The notes beneath the pieces were generated by a model. That model saw only the letters and a list, made by a program, of their open reading frames with translations, was not told the DNA's origin and searched no databases. This document shows, one piece after another, positions 36,177 through 46,050 of a stretch of 64,000 nucleotides of DNA (within the stretch, counting starts at the first letter, position 1; every line of letters begins with the position of its first letter). The stretch is from JANQQC01 sp965262255 (lineage in GTDB: Bacteria > Pseudomonadota > Alphaproteobacteria > Caulobacterales > Hyphomonadaceae), in assembly GCA_965262255.1 (NCBI GenBank), contig OZ253505.1, forward strand, positions 1,984,001 to 2,048,000, in the 5' to 3' direction. The position numbers and the translations under genes are program-made.

Positions 36177-37889
36177 ATGGCGATAATGTGGCCAAGAAAA
36201 ATACCTGTCGAAGTCCGGAAGAATCCGCGTCGACAGGCAGAAGTTCGGGTGTTCAGGCAACTTGAAAAAGTTTTGGACGACAATTTTCACGTTTTTTATT
36301 CGACTCCGTGGCTACACACAGACGAGAAAGGGAACGAAAAAGATGGTGAGTGTGATTTCCTAGTTGCACACCCTGAACTTGGCATACTAGCAATTGAGGT
36401 TAAAGGCGGAAAACAGATATCGTATGATCCAACTAACCTCCGCTGGACGTTGACTGGTCACGATAATCAGATTCATACTATCAAAGATCCTGTTCAGCAG
36501 GCAATCGACTCAAAATACGAGATTTTGAATCGACTCAATGGTTCTAGAGGTTGGAACAAGCGGCCAATTTACGCCTCCCACGGAGTCATCTTACCAAACA
36601 TTGGCAAAATTCCTTATAACCTTGGACCAAACCGACCGGCAAAAGTCTTTTGCTGTTCTAAAGAGTTTCGAGAAGATCTTCGAGGATGGATCGGCAAACG
36701 ATTTAACGAAGGAAACAAGAATAAGAAGGGTGTTGAACCTTTAGGAGCGGATGGTATTAACGCTCTGAAAAATCTTTTGGTTCGCCGGTTTTCTCTAAGT
36801 TTTAACATAGGCTCTGCGATAGCTCGAGCTAATGATGAGTTTGATGTTTTGGAACCATCCCAGTACGACGTACTAAAATATATTCCCCAAGTTCAACGCG
36901 CTTTAATACAAGGCGGTGCCGGAACGGGGAAGACAGTATTAGCAATAGAATTATCGATTCGACTTGCTAAAGAAGGAAAGAAAGTCCTTCTGACGTGTTA
37001 TAGCAGACCTTTGGCGGATGCAATTTGGCTAAAGCTACGAAATTTTTCTAACATTACTGTAAGAAATTTCCACGCCTTATGCGGTAAAATCGTTCATAAT
37101 GATGGTGAAAGAGATTACTCTCATATCGATTCACGCGAGCTATACGATCAGATTCTTCCCAACGAGCTATACAAAATTATGGAGGCCAATCCATCACTGA
37201 AGTGGGATGCAGTGATTGTTGATGAAGGACAAGACATTAGAGACGATTGGTGGGTTTCCATCGATTCTTGTTTGAAAGAAGAAGGAAAATTGCGCGTGTT
37301 TATGGATAGCAACCAAAAAATTTATAGCGGATCCAGACGAGGTGGTACTGATATGGACGCGGTACCGATACCCTTAACTACAAATCTCCGAAACACAAAA
37401 CCTATTCATGAAGCAGCTTTAGTTCATTATTCGGGAACGAAGATAGAAAGCGGAGGGCCAGATGGCATGGCGGTCGATTGGATTCTAGCAAATGACAGAA
37501 ATTCAAAAATCAAAAGCGCGATAAAAAAACTAAAAAAACTAGTATCTACGGAGGAGGTTACCGCAGATGAAATTGCAGTTTTAGTCAACGGTAACGAGGC
37601 CAAGGAGAAAATTCTAACGCAATTGGAGGTTCGCGATGTTCCGCTTCTATCTGACAACGTTAACTTGGGATTCAACAATGTTGCGGTCGAAACGGTTAGA
37701 AGGTTCAAAGGACTTGAGCGACCCGCTGTGATTTTGATTGTTGATGGAAGAGATATGCAACAACAAGAACTTGCCTATGTTGCGTTTTCCCGAGCGAGAG
37801 CGTATCTCTGCGTAGTGTGTACAGAGAGGGAACAGAGTTGGTTGCAGGGCAGAGGGGATTATCGTGACAGTCGTCGTAATACACTATGA
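36177..37889 (+). CDS. NERD-domain nuclease fused to SF1 (UvrD-like) helicase
   Basis: 570 residues. The N-terminal NERD domain (about 20-125) has ECDFLVAHPELGILAIEVKGG, with the nuclease-like D and E-x-K. A P-loop helicase follows: Walker A GGAGTGKTVLAIEL near 246-255, DAVIVDEGQDIRDDWW near 345 and the C-terminal VAETVRRFKGLERPAVIL and YVAFSRARAYLCVV, which are UvrD-like motifs V and VI. Likely a DNA-degrading helicase in phage defence, similar in layout to nuclease-helicase single-gene immunity proteins; that role is inference. The paired divergent gene is a DEDDh exonuclease. Confidence 0.88.
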   Translation: MAIMWPRKIPVEVRKNPRRQAEVRVFRQLEKVLDDNFHVFYSTPWLHTDEKGNEKDGECDFLVAHPELGILAIEVKGGKQISYDPTNLRWTLTGHDNQIHTIKDPVQQAIDSKYEILNRLNGSRGWNKRPIYASHGVILPNIGKIPYNLGPNRPAKVFCCSKEFREDLRGWIGKRFNEGNKNKKGVEPLGADGINALKNLLVRRFSLSFNIGSAIARANDEFDVLEPSQYDVLKYIPQVQRALIQGGAGTGKTVLAIELSIRLAKEGKKVLLTCYSRPLADAIWLKLRNFSNITVRNFHALCGKIVHNDGERDYSHIDSRELYDQILPNELYKIMEANPSLKWDAVIVDEGQDIRDDWWVSIDSCLKEEGKLRVFMDSNQKIYSGSRRGGTDMDAVPIPLTTNLRNTKPIHEAALVHYSGTKIESGGPDGMAVDWILANDRNSKIKSAIKKLKKLVSTEEVTADEIAVLVNGNEAKEKILTQLEVRDVPLLSDNVNLGFNNVAVETVRRFKGLERPAVILIVDGRDMQQQELAYVAFSRARAYLCVVCTEREQSWLQGRGDYRDSRRNTL

Positions 37890-38030
37890 AAGTAAAATCC
37901 CGCAGTTCGGTTCCACTTATTGAAGATGTTGTTTCATTACTAGGAGTAGTACCATAGGACGATTGTTTATTTGCTTTTGCATTTTGACCATTTTGTAAAT
38001 TCTGGGTATTTCTTCAATCGTTCTTTTGAT

Positions 38031-38162
38031 GGTACCCCGTCATAGTTATCAAAAACTGAATCGCCAGTTAGAATTTTCTAGACAGAATTATACTTTGACA
38101 TTATTCATGCTCCTGTAGGCCCCGGGGTCGCCATCTGCTCAAAGTTAGCGTCCGGGGCCGCC
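38031..38162 (+). repeat. Island repeat copy 3: promoter-like box plus GC-rich hairpin
   Basis: About 132 bp, alignable with 33,808-33,939. It has TAGACA, 17 bases, TATTCA, then a hairpin at 38,118-38,159 with arms GGCCCCGG and CCGGGGCC and the same loop core CATCTGCTCAAAG. It lies in the 391-bp gap between the NERD-helicase and zorD stop codons (37,890-38,280), where nothing else is recognisable. Confidence 0.85.
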
Positions 38163-38280
38163 ATTCAGTTTCAATGTTGGATTTCGGCTGCGATATTCAT
38201 TGGTCAGGGCAAACACCCCTAGCAGTCCTAGTCAGTAAACTTCTAAAACCGATCTCTATAGAGATGACAAACGTGACAAC

Positions 38281-41200
38281 TTAGGTGTAAGGATAAGAGC
38301 CGTCAGGATTCTCAGACGGTAATGGAATTTGGTCCCTGTCAAACATCTCAACAATTGACTCCTTCACAAAATCAGAAGTCTTTTCTGTCTTGACGCTGTT
38401 GGCAATGGAATGTTGCAGGTCATCAGTATCAGTAGACGTGTCGCCCATCGGCCATAGCGCCGCGCTTGCCAGTCGACGCTTACGATTCATAAGGCTGTGC
38501 AAGTGACAATCAAATGAGTCCTTCTTATAAAGAGGGTGGACAGCCATCGGTATATGTATGGTTACATCTTTGGTTTGACCGATTCGATGGACGCGATCGT
38601 TGCATTGCTCCTCTACAGCCGGGTTCCACCAACGCGATAAATGGATGACATGAGTCGCAGCAGTAAGGGTAAGCCCTGTACCTGCAGCACGAGGAGAGAG
38701 TACCAAGACTTGAAATGAACCTGGCAGGCTGAGTTGACCACTTTGAAATTCGTCGACGATCTGTTGTCGGCGCGGGATAGGTGTTTGACCATTTATTAGG
38801 TGTACAGCGGCTAGTTTGAAACTGTTCTTAACCAACTCCATGAATCGGTGCTGCATTCTTACGTGTTCGATAAAAACAAGTGATTTCTCACCCCGGTTCT
38901 GAATCGATCTAAGAATATCCAACGTGGCTTGAAGCCGAGCAGACATATTTACAAATTCACGATCGTTTGACTGCAAACTGAGGTCGGGGTGAACAGACAC
39001 TGAACGAATATGCTGTAACCTTTTTAGCGCATTTACGTGTGATTTATTCGTAAACATATACTTAGCATCTTCGTAGATGTCTGCTTGTATACTTGGCATT
39101 GGTCGCGGATGAATGTATCGAATCTTTGCCGGTAAATCCTTTGCCACCTCTTCTTTCAAGCGCCGTAACGCTATAGGTGGTTGTTTAGACTGTTCTGTAA
39201 ACAGTTTCTGATGAAGTTCACGCATGTTTGAACTTGATGGGATTTTGTATTTAGATTTGAAGTCGTCTAATGCTCCTAAAAAACCAGGTGTCAGTTGTTC
39301 CATTATTGCCCAGAGGTCAATTGTTGAATTTTCAATCGGAGTTCCTGTAAGCCCGATCTTAAAATCTGCGTTTACGGCTAAACCTGCTTTTGCCCGAAGG
39401 CTATATAGATTTTTTAGAGCCTGTATTTCGTCAAAGACGGCAGTAGAAAATTTGATTTTCGCTAAGGAAAGTTGATAGTTAGTTAGGGTCGTGTAAGTTG
39501 TTAGAACCCAATATTCATGTCCACGGCCTTCCTCAATCGCAGTCGTGAGTTCGCTCATGTCAAGCATCTCCTCTCCTGCGTGTATCTCAACCCCGCTGTG
39601 TCCACGTACTCTTTTTGATCCGAGTTCACTTCCGTAAAGCCGAATAACGTTGCCGAGTCGCGGTGCATTTAGGTGGGTTTCAACTTCGGATTCCCAGGTC
39701 TTGAGCAGTGTGGTCGGAGCAACGACTAGCACAGGTCCAGGCTTTCCTTGTTGGTCGTTTTTCTCCGAAATTTCTTTTTTCCACGCAAGAAATGAAATAG
39801 CCTGCAACGTTTTTCCAAGACCTTGTTCGTCGGCATTGAGAACTCCGGGAAGTCCAGCAGTCCAAGCGTCAATCATCCAATTCAGACCAGCCGTTTGATG
39901 GTCTTTGAGTTCCGTTCTAATAACTTCTGGAATAGATCTCTGTTCGGGTTCTGAGCGCTTGTTAATGCAGAAAAACCAACGAAGTTCTTCAAGGTTTTGT
40001 TTCGTGTCAAGAATCAATGCGTCGACAGCCGCTTTATTCCCTTTCTTCGGATCGCCGCTTTTCCCAATTTGAAGCTCGTTGAGTCTAACTTTGAGAGCCC
40101 GACGACTCCTTTGGTCGGCAGTAATCTTTTGCCCTTCAAAGGTAACATTTGGCGTGTTAGAATCGATTGCTTTATCGACTTGCCTTATGAGAGTCTTTAC
40201 TGATTTTTCCGGTAGGTTCCTGATAAACTCTAGTTCAGATTCACTGAAAATCTCCGGTAACCAAGTCGTCGCAAATTCTTCAAGAGGTAAGTCGGGCGGT
40301 TGGTAACGAGTTAATCCGATAACGCGTTCGGAATATTCGGCTGTTTCTACAAGAATGGGTTCGGCAACTCCCTCTAAGACCTCCTCTTCTTGTTCAGCAG
40401 TGAGACCAATCAATCGGCCTTGCTTCCGTAAATGCTTTGTGATGGCTTCCGTAATATGCGGTCGAGGATTATTTATAAAATCTTTCCGGGCTTCTCGATC
40501 CGCTTTTTGCATTTTAGCCATAACGTCAAGAACCGGAACTGCGTCAGGCGAAACTACTAAGTAATGTTGTTGTTGTCCCAATCTAAATGCAGGCAGAGCG
40601 CCTCGCTCCTCGACTCGAGACTGAAAATTCTGTAACTCGTTGCCATGTAATTCGGAATTCGTCTCAGAAACTTGCGAACCTGATCGCGTAACTTCATCAA
40701 CGACCTCGCCAGAGAAAGGAATAATATTGAACCTGTCCGCTACCGTTGGACTAATTGAAAATCTATCTGAAATCGTCACACGCAAATCCTTCAAGAATTC
40801 TGTCATGACAATCCGGGAGCCTTCATCGTCTGGCCGTAGAAGGCTTTTTTGTGTAAGCGATTGCCTAAACCGCGCCAAAGCTACCCAATGCTCGGCTAAT
40901 TCCGCTTCGGATCTAAACCTGTCAGCAACCTCCAGAGCATCATAAATGGGCAATGGAATTCTGCGATAGCCATCAAAGCCTACACCGGTCGTCCACAAGA
41001 CGGCACCAGTTCTCGTCGTCGCTTCCTTTCTGCCGGCTCTAATCCACTCATGAGAAAGTTTGAAATTTTCAGAACCAATCATACCAGCGACATTTGTTCT
41101 AAGTGTCAGTTCAACAAGGGGTGGTAGACCGAGAGCGTTGGCTGTTTCTGAGGAAAGGCTACTAAATGTTTGATGCCGCATTCTTATAAAGTTAGGTTCT

Positions 41201-41388
41201 ACTTCGAGTTCTTGTCCTAACTGTTCCGCCTCCGCCCTCAAATCGGCTAAAATCAAACCAAGTTTATTGACAGGTTCTTTGTCCTTTCCACCAAAGAGAG
41301 TCTTAACTCTATCCAATAAAGACTGATGAGAGGTGAATCGAATAGTGACGAATTTTTCGTCAAACTCAAACTTGCTATCTAAAAGCAC
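38281..41388 (-). CDS. zorD: Zorya type I effector ZorD, SNF2-family helicase/nuclease
   Basis: 1035 residues; last gene of a zorABCD operon. The SNF2 core spans about 480-990: DEQGLGKTLQAISF (Walker A, near 520), FDEIQALKN (DEAH-like box), IGLTGTPIENS and the C-terminal helicase segment HLSRWWNPAVEEQCNDRVHRIGQT. The long N-terminal region (1-470) is Zorya-specific and of unclear fold. In type I Zorya, the ZorAB motor senses phage entry and ZorC/ZorD act on the invading DNA. Length and gene order match the described system. Confidence 0.93.
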   Translation of the reverse strand: MLLDSKFEFDEKFVTIRFTSHQSLLDRVKTLFGGKDKEPVNKLGLILADLRAEAEQLGQELEVEPNFIRMRHQTFSSLSSETANALGLPPLVELTLRTNVAGMIGSENFKLSHEWIRAGRKEATTRTGAVLWTTGVGFDGYRRIPLPIYDALEVADRFRSEAELAEHWVALARFRQSLTQKSLLRPDDEGSRIVMTEFLKDLRVTISDRFSISPTVADRFNIIPFSGEVVDEVTRSGSQVSETNSELHGNELQNFQSRVEERGALPAFRLGQQQHYLVVSPDAVPVLDVMAKMQKADREARKDFINNPRPHITEAITKHLRKQGRLIGLTAEQEEEVLEGVAEPILVETAEYSERVIGLTRYQPPDLPLEEFATTWLPEIFSESELEFIRNLPEKSVKTLIRQVDKAIDSNTPNVTFEGQKITADQRSRRALKVRLNELQIGKSGDPKKGNKAAVDALILDTKQNLEELRWFFCINKRSEPEQRSIPEVIRTELKDHQTAGLNWMIDAWTAGLPGVLNADEQGLGKTLQAISFLAWKKEISEKNDQQGKPGPVLVVAPTTLLKTWESEVETHLNAPRLGNVIRLYGSELGSKRVRGHSGVEIHAGEEMLDMSELTTAIEEGRGHEYWVLTTYTTLTNYQLSLAKIKFSTAVFDEIQALKNLYSLRAKAGLAVNADFKIGLTGTPIENSTIDLWAIMEQLTPGFLGALDDFKSKYKIPSSSNMRELHQKLFTEQSKQPPIALRRLKEEVAKDLPAKIRYIHPRPMPSIQADIYEDAKYMFTNKSHVNALKRLQHIRSVSVHPDLSLQSNDREFVNMSARLQATLDILRSIQNRGEKSLVFIEHVRMQHRFMELVKNSFKLAAVHLINGQTPIPRRQQIVDEFQSGQLSLPGSFQVLVLSPRAAGTGLTLTAATHVIHLSRWWNPAVEEQCNDRVHRIGQTKDVTIHIPMAVHPLYKKDSFDCHLHSLMNRKRRLASAALWPMGDTSTDTDDLQHSIANSVKTEKTSDFVKESIVEMFDRDQIPLPSENPDGSYPYT

Positions 41389-41588
41389 CGTTGGTCTCCT
41401 GGCTATGCCAATAAGTCAATTGAAGTGTAGAACATTGTATTCGGCGGTTTCAATGTTGTTCACTCTTACAATAAAAAAAGTTAATTAATTCGAGATCGAT
41501 CCGAACGTTCTTTCGTCAAGACAATTTAATCACCTCATAGGATTCTCAAATTTATTTGAACGATCTTAGTCTATGCATTAAGCTCATT

Positions 41589-42983
41589 CTACCGCCTACT
41601 AAAGAATGTCGTTAAGTGCCGGAAGCGCATTATAAATGTGTCGGTATTATAAATGGCATCCCTCACTTGTTTCTCCCAGTTGAAAATACTGTTGTGAGGG
41701 ATTGCTATCGGCGCGGTCCTTACAAATTTTTCGCAATTGTAGGTTTCTTGAAACAGCTCGGGAACTCGTGGATGATCTTTAGGATAAATTCGGGTTTTGT
41801 AACTGTGACACCCTTCAACGACGATCTTGTCATGAATTTCCATTATTAGAAGAGATGTGTTTCTTCCTGCAGTTTGTTCCCCGTATCTCAACTGAGTACT
41901 CTCTTGTTCTTGTGGTTCAAAGTGTTCGGGGGCAATTCTTTTTGCTTCCTTAGAGAAGGCAGCCCACGAATTGTCAATGTTACCTTCATCAAAGAGGTTA
42001 TGCCAAAACGTGCGTCTGTTGACCCACATATGACTTGACTGGGCAGCATCGATTACACCCGTAAAGAAAAGTAAGTCAATCTTGTTGAACCATTCCTTTA
42101 TCTTATCAAGAAAAGGTTTGCCAACGCCCTTCCAAACAATATTGTTGCGATAACGGGGATCCTCGTATAAATCTAACAGTGTATCGACAAGGTACTTTTT
42201 GATCTCTTGAGAAGGGTTCTGATGTAGCCAAGGACTAACAAGGGCTTCAATTGCCGGAATGGCCATTTTAACTCTAATGGCTTGTTCTCGTGGCTGCGAT
42301 GGCTTAATCCATTCGACGAACCACTGAATTTTTTCGAGTGTTGTAAGTTCTCTTGAAACTAGTTTAGAAAATTCGGCATGCATTTCGTGCATAAACCCGA
42401 AGCCATGTGGGTCTTTTACTCCTGCCTGCACGAGCGCTCCAAAAGGATGAGCCATTTTCTTAACTCTCACCGCGAGTCGTGCAGGGCCTAACACGGGATC
42501 AAGGAGTTCTGGCGCATTTGAGAGTAAGAGCTGTTCAGTATCTCGAAATTTACTCTTCTCGAAAGACCACTTGATAGACTGCGCAAACTTCTTACTCCTT
42601 TCAGAATCTGTTACAAAACTGTCAAAATAGATTGCGAGCATCTCCGACAGGAATGACTCTGATCTTGAAAGAGCGGTTTGTTCATAGATGAAATGTTGTG
42701 CTTCCGATAGGTCTAGTTCGTTGTGTAAATCGGTATCAAAAACCGCCAGAGCGGCTCTTCTCATAAACGAGACTCGAGTTTCATCCCATGATCTCTGTTT
42801 TCGCCACGCCTCAACTTTCTCTCTAAGCTTCAGTGCGAGGTCTCTTTTTTCTTCGGACGAGAGTACCTCTACATCAGGCCATCGAACATCAATCCTCTTT
42901 GTTGCTTTTTGAATAGATTCAGTTGAAGGGAGAGGAATGGGAGTGAACTTTTCTGAATGATTTATCATTTCGGAGATTTTCAT
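41589..42983 (-). CDS. zorC: Zorya type I component ZorC (EH_Signature protein)
   Basis: 464 residues, two bases after zorB, 200 bp before zorD. It has the EH_Signature family character: helical, basic and aromatic-rich, with WFVEWIKPSQPREQAIRVKM near 230 and the C-terminal RYGEQTAGRNTSLLIMEIHDKIVVEGC block. In type I Zorya ZorC binds DNA and works with ZorD after the ZorAB complex is triggered. Assignment rests on family character plus fixed position between zorB and zorD. Confidence 0.88.
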   Translation of the reverse strand: MKISEMINHSEKFTPIPLPSTESIQKATKRIDVRWPDVEVLSSEEKRDLALKLREKVEAWRKQRSWDETRVSFMRRAALAVFDTDLHNELDLSEAQHFIYEQTALSRSESFLSEMLAIYFDSFVTDSERSKKFAQSIKWSFEKSKFRDTEQLLLSNAPELLDPVLGPARLAVRVKKMAHPFGALVQAGVKDPHGFGFMHEMHAEFSKLVSRELTTLEKIQWFVEWIKPSQPREQAIRVKMAIPAIEALVSPWLHQNPSQEIKKYLVDTLLDLYEDPRYRNNIVWKGVGKPFLDKIKEWFNKIDLLFFTGVIDAAQSSHMWVNRRTFWHNLFDEGNIDNSWAAFSKEAKRIAPEHFEPQEQESTQLRYGEQTAGRNTSLLIMEIHDKIVVEGCHSYKTRIYPKDHPRVPELFQETYNCEKFVRTAPIAIPHNSIFNWEKQVRDAIYNTDTFIMRFRHLTTFFSRR

Positions 42984-42985
42984 CG

Positions 42986-43867
42986 TTACTCCTCAGTAAA
43001 TTCGGTGTTCAGATTGTCTAGTTGACTGTTAATCGCTTCAACATCCGCATGATTGGTGGGTTGGTACATCAGAATGCGGATATCTATTCTGCGATCTGTA
43101 ACATTGATTTCGTTGGTATTGGTTGGGTCTACCGGCCTCATTTCGCCGTAGCCGGAGACCGACATCACAGATTCGCCGCGCTGATTCTTATACTCTAGAA
43201 TTCTAGGCGCACGGTCAAGGATCGCGTAGAATGTTTCAGTCGCACGGTTGGTGGACAATCTCAAATTAAAATTGTCGTCTCCAATTCGATCCGTGTGGCC
43301 TTCAATTTGAACGGCTTCTACTAATGTGTTCTCGCTATTACACTGAGCGTCTCGTAGAACATTATCTCCGACCGTGTAGCAGTTAAGAATTTCATCAAGT
43401 ATCTCACCAATTCTTTCTACATATCGGCGTTTATTGGGCAGGAAAACCGCTTTGCCTATCTCAAATAATGCTTCTCTAAGATGAAGGGCATCTTCTTTTT
43501 CGCTTATTTCGACATCTAGTTCCGGAAACTCATTCAACAAGCGATTACGTATCTCTATGAGAATGTTTTTCCGTTGATCTCTTGTGTTTTCAAGATACAC
43601 TTCTAGCCTAGTTCTCAGCTGCGCGACGAGGTTTTCGTTATCTTCCTGAGTGGACTGTAGTTCAGTCCTCATCTCGTCATACTCTTTTCTTAGTTCCTCA
43701 TATTCTGTAATGGGTATAGTGACGTTAGCGTTGTTCATGAGTTGTGTTGCGAAGAACGCGAGCAGGATCATGACAATCAGCAAAAAGCTGATTGTTAAGT
43801 CGGACATTGTGACAAAGACAGATTCTTCTTCGTCAGTTTGGGAAGCTTTACGCCAGAAATTCCTCAT
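42986..43867 (-). CDS. zorB: Zorya inner-membrane stator ZorB (MotB/OmpA-like)
   Basis: 293 residues. A single membrane helix at about 24-45 (LTISFLLIVMILLAFFATQLM) is preceded by an aspartate, D23, at the position of the MotB proton-carrying residue. After a coiled region (55-125), an OmpA-like peptidoglycan-binding domain follows, with QIEGHTDRIGDDNFNLRLSTNRA near 187-210 and DRRIDIRI at the end. The start overlaps the zorA stop as ATGA. It forms the proton-driven ZorA5B2-type motor with ZorA. Confidence 0.95.
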   Translation of the reverse strand: MRNFWRKASQTDEEESVFVTMSDLTISFLLIVMILLAFFATQLMNNANVTIPITEYEELRKEYDEMRTELQSTQEDNENLVAQLRTRLEVYLENTRDQRKNILIEIRNRLLNEFPELDVEISEKEDALHLREALFEIGKAVFLPNKRRYVERIGEILDEILNCYTVGDNVLRDAQCNSENTLVEAVQIEGHTDRIGDDNFNLRLSTNRATETFYAILDRAPRILEYKNQRGESVMSVSGYGEMRPVDPTNTNEINVTDRRIDIRILMYQPTNHADVEAINSQLDNLNTEFTEE

Positions 43868-46050
43868 TCTCGGCGCTCATCTATCTTTTCAGGCATAAAC
43901 TTCTCGGCTTGGTCAACTACTTCGCGCAGTTTGTCGATCGCTGGTGCCATTTCTTGATTGATCCTTCCGACGTGGCCGTGCAAGGCATCAACAGCGTTGC
44001 CAACTTGGTCTTTGAACTCTTTGAACGCGGCACCAAGTTTTTGATCGATTTCTGTTATACGCTCTTCTTGTTCATTCATTTTCTCCATAACGATACGGAG
44101 GTTACCAAGAGTAACGTCAATTGCCATTTGCTCACCGCTTAGGATTTCAACGGCCTGTTCAAAGGCCTTCGCTGAAGTTTGAGCAATCTCTGTGGCACTG
44201 CGAATGACGATTTCAGATGCGTTAGATGTACTCTCTGAAAGGTTGGTAACGGCATTCTCAACTTGGGTGAGTGTTTCTTGAAGGGGTTCTGTTGCGGCTT
44301 GGAGCGTTTTGGAGATTTCTGAAGTTTTCTCTGCCACATCAGTTGAGGCTTCTCCGACTTTCTGTATTCCAGCGACAGCCGTTGAAATCTGAGTTGAACC
44401 GTCTTGCAAGCTGATGTTCATACGATCTAGGTGCTGGATCATCGCGTCAATTGGGGCAATCAGTTCATCTCGAAGCTTATCTTTGAAACTGTTGACTGTC
44501 GATAGCATTTCTTCGCCGCCTGCATTTACGGCGTGAACCATATTTTTGCTGGCTTCGTTTACGGCAGCGGCGATTCCCTCGGCGACTTCTTTCATTCTAT
44601 CTCTAACGGCACCTGCGCCGGCTTCTGCCGCCTTATCAATTTCTGTTCTAAATGCTGAAGCTGAGTTTCTCATATCTTCCGCGGCAGCTTTCAACGCGTC
44701 CGAACCTTCTGCTGTATTTGTCCTGATTCCTTCGAGAGATTGATTCATTACTGCCAACAAGCGTTCCACCGAATCTTCTGTTTCTTGCTTCATTCGCTCG
44801 GAACTTTGATCTAACTTGTTCGAAATTCCTACAAACTGGTCTCCAGCAGACTTGATCTGGTTGCTGGCATCGGCTAGCGATTTCTCCAAATTATGCGAAA
44901 GTTGAGAGGAGAGTTTCTGAGCCATATCGTTCATTCCATCCAAACCAATTTGACTGAAATGTTCCAGAAGTGGTTCCAACTCTTTCTTGATAGAATTTGC
45001 CACAGCGGCGGGTAAGTCTTCGCGGAGTGGTCGTCCCAGTTCTTCGACCAGTGACGTTCCGATTCTCTGGAAACTATCCTCATATCCTCTTGCTGTTTTG
45101 AGTTGCTCTATTGCTACGGACTCAAGGCTGACGAAACTTAACTTTCCTTCTAAGACGACACAAAGACGGTGCATTGCCAGTTCAAGTTTTCCCATTCGAG
45201 TACGAAGGACGATGGTGAAAAATATGGAAGCAAATAGCCCGGTCAGCGACATAATGAACTTGGCGGTTGCGAGATCGAGAAGTGTTTTTAGGGCATCGTT
45301 TGAATTGTTTACGGTGTCGCCTTGAGAATTGGGAAGCAATCCGACAGTAGCATCTAGGGCGGATATCAAACCTAGGAAAGTGAAGAGCAGACCAACGGTC
45401 ACAAACAATCCGGGTAGGAATCTGTAAAATCCGGCACCGAAATTTAGATCATCAGTGTTAAAAAAAATCGAAGGTCGAACACTGTTTCGGAATACGGGTG
45501 GGTCTTCAATGTCGTCAAGAACGAGCGTTTCTCTGAACTCATCCCAGGTAAAAGCGATACGTTCAAACTCTTTACCTCGCAGTCCTCCTTTTTTTACGTC
45601 TTGGAATCGGGCGTGAATGCGAAGATAATCTTCTTCTGTCATTCCTTTTTCGGGAGGTGCCGTCTTTCTAGTGGGGCGCATACTGAGTCGAACACTTTGC
45701 GATACGGACTCAGCTAATCCAAAGGGTGTTGCAATCAGAATACGAAACCGATTCCAAGTCATCCCGTCATTAAGAATCTCGTTCCAGTTTCGGATATGCG
45801 CTTTACCGTGAACGGATTCATTCGAACCATCACTCCCTTTTCCAATTCGCGCTATTTCATTGCACAACCAGTTAAGAGCAAGGACTTTGCTGAAGTACTC
45901 TTTGAGAAAGAAGAGGACAAATACCGCTAGGAAACCGAGAATGACTAATGAGATGGTACCGGGAAGCCAATCTTGGCTTAGTAGCCGAGCGAAATAGAGA
46001 ATCAGATCTCGCATAGCGCAACCAAGATTGGAGCATTCGTTCACATTCAC
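43864..46050 (-). CDS. zorA: Zorya motor protein ZorA (MotA/ExbB-like) with long cytoplasmic tail
   Basis: 728 residues, first gene of the Zorya operon. GTG start at 46050 with GGAG seven bases upstream. Membrane helices lie at about 31-50, 211-234 (FLPGLFVTVGLLFTFLGLISAL) and 264-283, the MotA/ExbB layout. Residues 290-728 are a long, mostly helical coiled tail rich in alanine and heptads, as in type I ZorA, where the tail projects into the cytoplasm and transmits the signal. Cytoplasmic loop 55-205 is also typical. Confidence 0.95.
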   Translation of the reverse strand: MNVNECSNLGCAMRDLILYFARLLSQDWLPGTISLVILGFLAVFVLFFLKEYFSKVLALNWLCNEIARIGKGSDGSNESVHGKAHIRNWNEILNDGMTWNRFRILIATPFGLAESVSQSVRLSMRPTRKTAPPEKGMTEEDYLRIHARFQDVKKGGLRGKEFERIAFTWDEFRETLVLDDIEDPPVFRNSVRPSIFFNTDDLNFGAGFYRFLPGLFVTVGLLFTFLGLISALDATVGLLPNSQGDTVNNSNDALKTLLDLATAKFIMSLTGLFASIFFTIVLRTRMGKLELAMHRLCVVLEGKLSFVSLESVAIEQLKTARGYEDSFQRIGTSLVEELGRPLREDLPAAVANSIKKELEPLLEHFSQIGLDGMNDMAQKLSSQLSHNLEKSLADASNQIKSAGDQFVGISNKLDQSSERMKQETEDSVERLLAVMNQSLEGIRTNTAEGSDALKAAAEDMRNSASAFRTEIDKAAEAGAGAVRDRMKEVAEGIAAAVNEASKNMVHAVNAGGEEMLSTVNSFKDKLRDELIAPIDAMIQHLDRMNISLQDGSTQISTAVAGIQKVGEASTDVAEKTSEISKTLQAATEPLQETLTQVENAVTNLSESTSNASEIVIRSATEIAQTSAKAFEQAVEILSGEQMAIDVTLGNLRIVMEKMNEQEERITEIDQKLGAAFKEFKDQVGNAVDALHGHVGRINQEMAPAIDKLREVVDQAEKFMPEKIDERRE

